5,707 nucleotides of DNA, from positions 1 to 5,707 of the forward strand of contig CAMYJY010000246.1 in assembly GCA_947258835.1 (NCBI GenBank), written 5' to 3'. The position numbers were made by a program, and so were the translations under genes. This DNA is from an uncultured Pirellulales bacterium (lineage in GTDB: Bacteria > Planctomycetota > Planctomycetia > Pirellulales > Lacipirellulaceae). Below are positions 1 to 4,321 of this stretch, piece after piece. Numbering within the stretch: the stretch's first letter is position 1; each line of letters starts with the position of its first letter. The notes under the pieces are model-generated. The model was not told the origin of the DNA. It did no database searches and worked only from the letters and a program-made list of their open reading frames with translations.

Positions 1-17
1 AATCTCTAATTCAAGGG

Positions 18-66
18 ATGGGTGTGTGCCAAGGCGGCCACCGCCGCCGCCTTGGCACACACCCAT
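18..66. repeat. Long perfect hairpin, 21-bp stem and 7-nt loop
   Basis: Positions 18-38 (ATGGGTGTGTGCC followed by AAGGCGGC) are the exact reverse complement of 46-66, leaving a 7-base loop at 39-45. A perfect 21-bp GC-rich stem cannot be chance. It lies about 90 bases past the end of the decayed oxoprolinase-like gene. No T-run follows the stem on either strand, so it is not a classical intrinsic terminator, although so stable a structure could stop or protect transcripts coming from either side. A REP-like dispersed palindrome is the other reading. Positions 67-152, between the hairpin and the pseudogene stop, show nothing I can recognise. Confidence 0.85.
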
Positions 67-152
67 TTCCGGCCATCTTCTTGTGATGGCGAGCGAAGTT
101 GAGTTCTGCCTGAGCACGCAATGCACGTCGATGAAGGCATGTGCCCAATCCA

Positions 153-1098
153 CTAATGTATAGCACCAAAACCTCCGCCACCCGGTGTGCGAATTTCCAA
201 CACGTCGCCTGGTCTGACGGAGATCTCGCAGATAGGGGCCAGTTTTTGCCGCGGGGCATCTACCGGCAGCAGCCAGTTTTCGCCCACCTGTCCTGGGCCT
301 CCACCGGCCGCGCCGTAAGGCGGATGGGGGCCGCGGCGGCCGGTGATTGGTGACACTTCCAAAGGTGCCAGAAATTCCAAGCGACGGATCACGCCGTCGC
401 CGCCCGTTTGTCGGCCCGCTCCGCCCGCTCCCCGCCGGATGGAAAATTCCCACAGCCGTACGGGTTGCCGCCGCTCGAGTATTTCGGGGTCGGTCGCCCT
501 CGGTTTGTCTGGTGGCACTGCCGCCCTGGCTGTGGTCGCCTAGCCGGGCTAGGGCCTGACGGACCTTGGTTGTGGCTGCTTGTTGGATGCCCTGCATGTT
601 GGCGATGACAGTCTTGGCCGAATAACGCTGCACCAGCTCTGTCAGTTCCCTGGCCCCCTGCTGGTTGGCCGCGATTTGGGCGCGGATGTCCGCTAGATTT
701 TCGTCGACTTGGCGGGAAGGGTAGGGGGCCTCGGCCAGCAGACGTCGTAACTCGGGTTCGTAAGATCTTCCTGCTCGTATTAAGGCAAAATTACTGCGGT
801 CACCAAGCCTCCCGCAGAAGTCATCAATCGCAGGCTGCCGCTCTGGAAATCAAAATCAACGACCGGAGAGGTCAGCAGCAGCTGACCGGCGGCATTGTAG
901 AGCGTGCACTGAAAATCGCCCCAAAATTTTGGTGGGTCGTTTTTCCGCCCGGGGGTCGAGCAGCGTTTTACCCACGGAGGCGGAATGCAGAGTGCCCTGT
1001 GTGACTCCGGAGCTGAGCAGCTTATGGCGGCTGAGCTGGCCTGTGGGCGAGCGGCCGAGGCAGTCGGTAAAGGTGGCACCCAACGCTGGTAACGATTT
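153..1098 (-). pseudogene. Decayed, internally deleted 5-oxoprolinase / hydantoinase A-B gene
   Basis: Intact members of this family, about 1,250-1,300 residues when HyuA and HyuB are fused, cleave 5-oxoproline or hydantoins with ATP. Four pieces are visible, read leftwards. (1) 1083 to about 940 encodes GATFTDCLGRSPTGQLSRHK, the HyuA N-terminal phosphate-binding signature; one extra base near 1078 separates it from KIVTSVG upstream. (2) A frameshift near 920-945 leads to FWGDFQCTLYNAAGQ, continuing the HyuA N-terminus to about 800. (3) 792 to about 532 encodes NFALIRAGRS, then PYPSRQVDENLADIRAQIAA, a HyuB middle segment. (4) 518-153, in another frame, carries RATDPEILERRQPVRLWEF and ends with PGDVLEIRTPGGGGFG, the normal HyuB C-terminus, with stop TAG at 155-153. 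Most of HyuA plus early HyuB is missing between pieces 2 and 3, and a HyuB block is missing between 3 and 4. No start codon or ribosome site remains. It cannot make an active enzyme. An assembly artefact is unlikely but possible. Confidence 0.85.
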
Positions 1099-1122
1099 TA
1101 GTAGCAGTATTAAGGGGTTCCA

Positions 1123-1188
1123 GTCATTCCCGCGCGGGAATCCAGTAGCAGTGCCAGTGGTCTAGATTCCCGCCTGCGCGGGAATGAC
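1123..1188. repeat. RS3-like palindromic repeat pair (ATTCCC...GGGAAT)
   Basis: Two palindromes face each other. Positions 1126-1141 read ATTCCC-GCGC-GGGAAT. Positions 1166-1185 read ATTCCC, eight bases, GGGAAT, the exact 20-bp format of the Neisseria dRS3 repeat and of the GTCATTCCCGC...GGGAATCCAG repeats seen in many bacterial genomes. The left palindrome is followed by CCAG, and the right one is preceded by CTAG and followed by GAC, so the outer ends (GTCATTCCCGCGC) are inverted with respect to one another. The whole is a 66-bp element resembling a paired REP unit or tiny non-autonomous element. No coding capacity is present. Confidence 0.7.
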
Positions 1189-1281
1189 GTGGAATAATGC
1201 GGGAATGACGTGGAATAATGCGGGAATGACGCATGACGTGGAATAATGCGGGAATGACGTGGAATAATGCGGGAATGACGC
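1180..1281. repeat. 21-bp tandem repeat array, four copies plus a partial
   Basis: The unit starts GGGAATGAC and ends AATAATGC. Copies lie at 1180-1200, 1201-1221, 1222-1249 and 1250-1270, with a partial copy at 1271-1281. Copies 1, 2 and 4 are identical. Copy 3 is 28 bases because of a 7-base insertion, GCATGAC, apparently a local duplication. The first copy begins inside the right arm of the RS3-like palindrome, so the array looks like slippage or unequal-crossover expansion of that element's GGGAATGAC end. Since 21 bases is seven codons, the array reads open in several frames and encodes a repeated SFPHYST peptide on the minus strand. I regard that as an artefact, not a protein. Confidence 0.9.
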
Positions 1282-1366
1282 AGGAGAGCGGCGGTGATCC
1301 AGCGGACAGGTTGATGCATACCTACTCTTTTTCTTCCGGGATAAATCGTTACCAACAAAAAATGCG

Positions 1367-2398
1367 CTAACGTTTCCATCCCTGCTGGAAACGATGGATC
1401 GGATTGCTGGCCGTGCGCGGGGCACTCCGCCGGTTCGCCTGCGACCGCTGGTGTGGCCGTAGCAGCTGGGCCAACGACAGACCCTCTGGGGGAATCACAA
1501 AAAACTGGGGGTCGTCAATCACCCACGGGGTCGACCAGTTCTTACCATTTTCCCAATTGGCCACGTTGAAGAAAAAATTGTCAAACAGCAGGCAGCGGGA
1601 GCCGTAGGGAAAACTCGAATACAGGTGGTCTTCCTCGGTGAGATCGTCGACGCCCTCGCTGGCATAGAAGTGCACTTTGCCGTCGGGAGTGAGTGAGAGC
1701 CCAAAGGTCCACCAACCGGGCTGATAGATTTTGGGGCCGATCCGATCGCGACCGCTGGGTTGGGCGCGGACGTTGATTTGGGCAAAGTCTTCTGCAAAAC
1801 GTTTGTCATTTTTACTGCGAAACAAGATAAAGAATCCGGGCCAATAGGCGTCCACTTCACCATCTCGGGTGCGACCTCGGACATCGGCCCGAATGCCAAA
1901 GGAGGCCCCCGTGCGATTTTCCCATTTGTCGAAGGGGGGCAAAAATACCCGCACGGTACAATTCGGGCTCCAACCCACCGGCACTGGGCGACCAATCCGA
2001 CCTGCCACACCCATCAGCAAGTCATCTTGCATTTGCGTGCCCGCGATGGTGCCTGGAATCCCCGACAACCGGGTGGCCAGAAGCAGGGCCCCCTGGCTGC
2101 CTTCAATACCGCCCGGAGGGGTGGGCACCCGCCTGACTACGTCGGGTTGCCCCCGCATGGCCGATTCGTACCACCGCCGGTTCCGCGCAAAGCCTCCCGG
2201 GGGACGCTGCTCTTCATCTTGTTCGTAGCTGGCCTTCTGGCCATTCATGACATATTTCCAGCCCGGATTTTCAAAATCATCGCCGACCCGTTGGACCCGC
2301 TGTCCGGTACCGGGCACGATGGGCTCGTTGGCCTGAATTCCTCCGGCGGTAAAGGCGGTAACTAGGAAACCAAGTGCTAGCGACAAGCGGCACGTCAT
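1367..2398 (-). CDS. Secreted conserved protein of unknown function (probable planctomycete family)
   Basis: A 343-residue protein with a Sec-type signal peptide: MTCR, a hydrophobic stretch LSLALGFLVTAFTAGGI, and probable cleavage after IQA at residue 23. I chose the ATG at 2398 because it places the signal peptide at the N-terminus; the frame stays open to a GTG at 2470, which would bury it. The mature part starts near DDFENPGWKY and is rich in aromatic and beta-prone segments (RVFLPPFDKWENRTG, YWPGFFILFRSKNDKRF, PGWWTFGLSLTPDGKVHFYA, CLLFDNFFFNVANW, WVIDDPQFFVIPPEG). This looks like a laminin-G or concanavalin-like beta sandwich, but I see no catalytic motif. The last 35 or so residues are basic and probably disordered. 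Ribosome-site support is weak (GGGG about 6 bases upstream). The gene is monocistronic and divergent from the toxin gene. I recognise the type but cannot name a function. Confidence 0.8.
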   Translation of the reverse strand: MTCRLSLALGFLVTAFTAGGIQANEPIVPGTGQRVQRVGDDFENPGWKYVMNGQKASYEQDEEQRPPGGFARNRRWYESAMRGQPDVVRRVPTPPGGIEGSQGALLLATRLSGIPGTIAGTQMQDDLLMGVAGRIGRPVPVGWSPNCTVRVFLPPFDKWENRTGASFGIRADVRGRTRDGEVDAYWPGFFILFRSKNDKRFAEDFAQINVRAQPSGRDRIGPKIYQPGWWTFGLSLTPDGKVHFYASEGVDDLTEEDHLYSSFPYGSRCLLFDNFFFNVANWENGKNWSTPWVIDDPQFFVIPPEGLSLAQLLRPHQRSQANRRSAPRTASNPIHRFQQGWKR

Positions 2399-2491
2399 CC
2401 TGGACCCCGCAAATATGATCAAGCTGAGAAGAGTGCTGCGTACGCGGCCAGTAACTGCTGGCAACCGCACGTGGCGTCAGGCACAGTGTGT

Positions 2492-2520
2492 TTTATCGGC
2501 AAAAATTACCCAATCGTTAA
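2492..2520 (-). promoter_or_regulatory. Weak candidate promoter for the secreted-protein gene
   Basis: On the minus strand, TTAACG (2520-2515) and GATAAA (2497-2492) are 17 bases apart, each matching four of six positions of the sigma-70 consensus boxes. The implied transcript would begin near 2485, leaving a leader of roughly 85-90 bases before the ATG at 2398. AT-rich intergenic DNA gives such matches easily, so this is only a candidate. Confidence 0.2.
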
Positions 2521-2533
2521 AACATAAAGGCGA

Positions 2534-2559
2534 GCGGCAGGTAAGTTTTTACCTGCCGC
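2534..2559. repeat. Perfect 11-bp-stem hairpin between divergent genes
   Basis: GCGGCAGGTAA (2534-2544) pairs perfectly with TTACCTGCCGC (2549-2559) across a four-base loop GTTT. No T-tract follows on either strand, and the site lies upstream of both flanking genes, so a terminator role is not expected. A regulator-binding palindrome or REP-like unit is more likely. A diverged copy of GGTAAGTT...CTGCC at 2604-2621 has lost the dyad. Confidence 0.55.
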
Positions 2560-2711
2560 ATGATCGAAAATCCCCGCGAAGCGACTCCATTGGGCTGTCG
2601 ATGGGTAAGTTCTCATCTGCCCAACTTTCAACCCACAGCCGCTCAATTAAGGCATCTGTCAGATTTGCACGAGGCCTAACTAGAGAGGACGAGAGAAATC
2701 TCCAGTGATAT

Positions 2712-2740
2712 TTGCAATTAGCGATGCAGTATTGTACAAT
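2712..2740 (+). promoter_or_regulatory. Sigma-70-type promoter of the toxin-antitoxin pair
   Basis: The -35 box TTGCAA (2712-2717) and -10 box TACAAT (2735-2740, five of six consensus) are separated by the ideal 17 bases. Transcription should begin near 2747, giving a very short leader of about 13 bases that just includes the GGAG ribosome site at 2750-2753 before the ATG at 2760. The -10 box lies inside the palindrome at 2731-2748, which fits repression by a bound antitoxin complex. Confidence 0.55.
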
Positions 2741-2748
2741 TGTGCAAT
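2731..2748. promoter_or_regulatory. Near-perfect 18-bp palindrome, candidate TA operator
   Basis: ATTGTACAA at 2731-2739 and TTGTGCAAT at 2740-2748 are reverse complements except for one position. Within it, ATTGTACAAT (2731-2740) is itself a perfect 10-bp palindrome. It covers the -10 box and probable start site of the toxin promoter. Phd/YefM antitoxins, alone or with their toxin, bind short palindromes at their own promoters, so this is the natural operator candidate. That role is inferred. Confidence 0.45.
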
Positions 2749-2759
2749 TGGAGTTTAGG

Positions 2760-3152
2760 ATGGACATTGTTACGGATACTTCGGTCTTATTGGCAGTCGT
2801 GCTCAATGAACCCGAACGCCAGCGAATAATCGGTAAAACAAAGGGTGCTCAGCTATTTGGACCGGCCGTGATTCCGTGGGAAGTTGGCAACGCGTTCACA
2901 GCCATGTTGAAACGAAAGCGCATGGAGCTTGCGGAGGCGAAGGCAGCGTATGATGCGTTCGAAAAAATCCCCCTTCGTTATGTTCATGTGGACATTGGCC
3001 GAGCCCTTGAAATTGCCAAAAAAGTAGATTGCTATGCATACGATGCATACTTCCTTCAGTGCGCTATGGATATTGGAGCGCCGGTCATGAGTCTCGATAG
3101 GGCGTTTGTAGTCCAAGCACAGGATCTTGGACTCGGGGTCTTGGAGGTTTGA
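2760..3152 (+). CDS. vapC: PIN-domain ribonuclease toxin, VapC family
   Basis: A 130-residue single-domain PIN protein, the usual size for VapC toxins, which are Mg-dependent endoribonucleases that cut tRNA or rRNA sites and stop growth. All four conserved acidic positions are visible: D6 in VTDTSVLL, E41 in PWEVGNAF, D95 in YAYDAYFLQCA, and D113 in MSLDRAF. It therefore looks catalytically intact. I chose the ATG at 2760 because MDIVTDTS is the standard PIN start and GGAG at 2750-2753 is well spaced. An in-frame ATG at 2712 would lie on the -35 box. Its TGA is one base before the downstream antitoxin ATG, so the two are almost certainly co-translated. Toxin-first order is the reverse of most vapBC operons. 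Sampled GC is near 50%, below rarA, which hints at horizontal arrival. The RNA target cannot be told from sequence. Confidence 0.88.
   Translation: MDIVTDTSVLLAVVLNEPERQRIIGKTKGAQLFGPAVIPWEVGNAFTAMLKRKRMELAEAKAAYDAFEKIPLRYVHVDIGRALEIAKKVDCYAYDAYFLQCAMDIGAPVMSLDRAFVVQAQDLGLGVLEV
3143..3147 (+). promoter_or_regulatory. Ribosome binding site that sets the antitoxin start
   Basis: GGAGG, the strongest Shine-Dalgarno match in the window, lies within the last codons of the toxin gene with a 6-base spacer to the ATG at 3154. It argues for that ATG over the in-frame TTG at 3127, and suggests the antitoxin is translated more efficiently than the toxin, whose site is only GGAG. Confidence 0.75.
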
Positions 3153-3153
3153 G

Positions 3154-3372
3154 ATGCACGTATACACTTATTCAGAAGCGCGGCAGAATTTTGCTTCCGT
3201 TCTGGAAGAGGCGAAAAGGAGTGGAAAGGTTTTAGTTCACCGCAAAGACGGATCGGTTTTTTCGATTTGCCCTGAGAAAGACAAGAAATCGCCGCTTGAT
3301 ATTCCGGGAATAAAAGCGAATGCCACGACAGGAGATATTGTTTCTGCTATTCGAGAAAGCAGAAAATCCTAA
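3154..3372 (+). CDS. Phd/YefM-type antitoxin partner of the PIN toxin
   Basis: A 72-residue protein starting MHVYTYSEARQNFASVLEEA. The pattern of an aromatic strand followed by SEARQNFASVLEEAK, then GKVLVHRKDGSVFSICP, is the Phd/YefM fold: an N-terminal DNA-binding dimer that also represses the operon, followed by a tail that wraps the toxin. Here the tail is about residues 45-72 (SPLDIPGIKANATTGDIVSAIRE). The length suits the family. It begins one base after the toxin stop, so toxin and antitoxin share a transcript and probably a ribosome. Its function should be to neutralise the PIN active site and, with the toxin, to bind the palindrome at 2731-2748. Family assignment is by pattern recognition; the exact subfamily is uncertain. 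Its stop codon falls inside the inverted-repeat structure described at 3367-3437. Confidence 0.82.
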   Translation: MHVYTYSEARQNFASVLEEAKRSGKVLVHRKDGSVFSICPEKDKKSPLDIPGIKANATTGDIVSAIRESRKS

Positions 3373-3437
3373 CGAGGTTCGGGCCTCGAACCAATGCGAG
3401 CTATCGCTCGGAGGACGTTTGCCCGCTCCCGTTGGTC
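3367..3437. other. 71-bp imperfect inverted repeat resembling an integron attC site
   Basis: The left arm reads CCTAACG, GG, then CGGGC (3368-3384). The right arm reads GCCCG, CC, then CGTTGG (3421-3435). Pairing gives CC/GG, AACG/CGTT, GG/CC and CGGGC/GCCCG, with unpaired bases at T3370 and A3375 and a small internal loop. This is the layout of attC: R'' ending AAC (TCCTAAC), L'', a variable middle of 36 bases, L', and R' starting GTT (GTTGGTC). The outer boxes each miss the RYYYAAC/GTTRRRY consensus at one position. The middle holds its own hairpins (CGAGC-TATC-GCTCG at 3397-3410), and GGTTCG-GGCCT-CGAACC at 3376-3392 is a competing fold. It overlaps the antitoxin stop, as attC often does in cassettes. 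No integrase gene or second attC is visible. A transcription-end structure between convergent genes is the plainer alternative. Confidence 0.28.
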
Positions 3438-3518
3438 GCTACAAAAATTTGACTCAAATACAACAAGTTTGACCGCATAAGCAGACAAACAGTTTGTTTT
3501 TCAGGGTCTCGCGGCAAA

Positions 3519-3986
3519 TTAGTGGATCTGACAGGCGCTGGTGCCCTGGCAGGTGTCGCAGGCGTCGGCCTCTCCAACCACATGATCCAGGCAATGGCCG
3601 ATCCGTTCGCTGATGACTTGCAGGAGCAGCGGATGCAAACCCAGCGGTGCCGTGACCAGGTGCCGGATGCCCGGATGTTGCTCAGCGGCTGCAGCAGTGA
3701 GCGCTGGGATGTCTTGCTGCCAGTGGCGCCCCGGCGAGAGGAAGTAAGGGAACACCACAACCAGCTGGGCCCCTTGGTCGACGCAGCGGGTGAAGGCCGT
3801 GGCGATGGACGGTTCGGCCAGTTCCATATGGGCCGGTTCCACAATCGGCCAATCAGTCTGCTCTTGGTAGGCCTTTGCCACCGCCAGGAGCAGTTGGTTG
3901 CTCTCGTCTCGCCGCGAGCCGTGATCGGCCAGGATCACTCCCAGTTCGCTACGAGAAACACCGAGCTGCGCTAGATTAAGCTGCAT
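3519..3986 (-). CDS. cbiX: Sirohydrochlorin chelatase-like protein, CbiX/SirB short form
   Basis: A 155-residue single-domain chelatase. Small CbiX/SirB proteins insert Fe2+ or Co2+ into sirohydrochlorin for sirohaem, cobalamin or alternative haem synthesis in the cytosol. The diagnostic pieces are present in order: GVILADHGSRRDESN with metal-binding H22, EPAHMELAEPSI (H53), VVVFPYFLSPGRHWQQDIP with the second catalytic-type H88, and APLGLHPLLLQVISERI. The C-terminal tail CDTCQGTSAC (C143, C146, C152) resembles the cysteine motif in some CbiX proteins that hold an Fe-S cluster; a cluster here is inference. The start at 3986 follows the upstream ABM-gene stop by 4 bases, and a longer frame reading up to 4070 would overlap that gene out of frame. 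There is only a poor ribosome site (AAGAG), which fits translational coupling. Metal specificity, iron or cobalt, cannot be read from sequence. Confidence 0.85.
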   Translation of the reverse strand: MQLNLAQLGVSRSELGVILADHGSRRDESNQLLLAVAKAYQEQTDWPIVEPAHMELAEPSIATAFTRCVDQGAQLVVVFPYFLSPGRHWQQDIPALTAAAAEQHPGIRHLVTAPLGLHPLLLQVISERIGHCLDHVVGEADACDTCQGTSACQIH

Positions 3987-3990
3987 GCCG

Positions 3991-4275
3991 CTAGCTCTTA
4001 TAAATCTTATGCTGCGGCCGCCCGGCGAGGATTTGTTCCTTGCCCCAATTGGTGACCGCGCGGAAGGCATCGCTGCGGATAAAATCCGTAAAGGCCTGCT
4101 CGGCAGACCATTCGCTGGTAATCAGGTAGGAGGAACTGTCCGCCGTGTCTTTCCAAAGTTTGGAGCTGGTGTGTCCTTCGGCGGCATTTAAGGCCTCGAT
4201 CACAGCAGCAAATTTTTCTTCAAACTCTTGTTGCTTCCCTTCCAAGACCTGATAGTTCATTCCTACGGTGATCAT
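3991..4275 (-). CDS. Small antibiotic biosynthesis monooxygenase (ABM)-fold protein
   Basis: A 94-residue protein beginning MITVGMNYQVLEGKQQEFEE, the beta-strand plus KxxEFE helix opening of the dimeric alpha/beta-barrel ABM superfamily. It continues with SSYLITSEWSAEQAF, where W56 sits at the common ABM tryptophan, and a C-terminal VTNWGKEQILAGRP segment that I associate with a planctomycete subgroup. N7 matches the catalytic asparagine position of the IsdG haem oxygenases, but I see no equivalent of the IsdG histidine, so haem degradation is not supported. The ABM fold is also found fused to, or beside, chlorite-dismutase-like haem synthesis proteins. Its place 4 bases before the chelatase makes a role in tetrapyrrole handling reasonable but unproven. 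The start is supported by AGGAA at 4290-4286, ten bases upstream. It follows rarA by 46 bases in the same direction. Confidence 0.8.
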   Translation of the reverse strand: MITVGMNYQVLEGKQQEFEEKFAAVIEALNAAEGHTSSKLWKDTADSSSYLITSEWSAEQAFTDFIRSDAFRAVTNWGKEQILAGRPQHKIYKS

Positions 4276-4321
4276 GGTTTTAGAGTTCCTTTATTCATAG
4301 TAAGTGATTGACGTTGCAGGC

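Larger units (their letters stand above)
1087..1354. repeat. 12-bp inverted repeat bracketing the repeat locus
   Basis: TGGTAACGATTT at 1087-1098 is exactly inverted as AAATCGTTACCA at 1343-1354. Between them lie the RS3-like palindromes and the 21-bp tandem array. The left copy sits inside what was the hydantoinase coding sequence. The right copy is just beyond the stop of the secreted-protein gene. Similarity stops at 12 bases on both sides. It could be the remains of terminal repeats, a deletion or inversion scar, or chance: one such match within 270 bases somewhere in a window this size is uncommon but not excluded. Confidence 0.35.
2399..2711. other. Divergent intergenic region, no gene seen
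   Basis: This region separates the secreted-protein gene (leftward) from the toxin gene (rightward). It holds a weak candidate promoter for the leftward gene, a perfect 11-bp-stem hairpin at 2534-2559, and a diverged direct copy of the hairpin core at 2604-2621 (15 of 18 bases matching 2540-2557). Positions 2622-2711 carry nothing I can name. GC content is lower here than in rarA or the pseudogene. The minus strand between 2549 and 2806 stays open, but it has no recognisable domain or ribosome site and would run through the toxin promoter, so I do not call it a gene. Confidence 0.6.

Noticed and set aside
141..608. Plus-strand open frames opposite the hydantoinase remnant
   Set aside because: Proline/arginine-rich shadow translations; the family similarity lies on the minus strand.
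1180..1281. Possible CRISPR array
   Set aside because: The 21-bp units are directly adjacent with no unique spacers, and no cas gene is nearby.
1110..1425. Minus-strand open frames encoding repeated SFPHYST peptides
   Set aside because: They are translations of the 21-bp tandem array, whose period is a multiple of three; no start context or domain supports them, and one runs into the secreted-protein gene.
2712..2759. N-terminal extension of the PIN toxin from an ATG at 2712
   Set aside because: It would overlap the -35 box and add residues that PIN proteins lack; MDIVTDTS at 2760 with GGAG upstream is the better start.
2549..2806. Minus-strand frame with ALIERLWVESW, faintly like the end of an IS3-type transposase
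   Set aside because: Only a handful of residues match, no flanking transposase sequence or inverted repeats are present, and the frame runs through the toxin promoter and start.
3127..3153. Antitoxin start at the TTG at 3127
   Set aside because: The GGAGG at 3143-3147 is correctly spaced for the ATG at 3154, and the family motif begins right after that ATG.
3376..3392. GGTTCG...CGAACC reminiscent of a tRNA T-arm or tRNA-based attachment site
   Set aside because: The stem does not continue as a T-arm, and no acceptor, D-arm or anticodon arm can be folded around it.
3447..3459. ATTTGACTCAAAT palindrome followed on the minus strand by T residues, as terminator of the chelatase gene
   Set aside because: The usable stem is only about four A-T pairs after allowing a loop, too weak to call.
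3987..4070. Longer chelatase reading frame up to 4070
   Set aside because: It would overlap the end of the ABM gene in another frame and adds a sequence with no family similarity.
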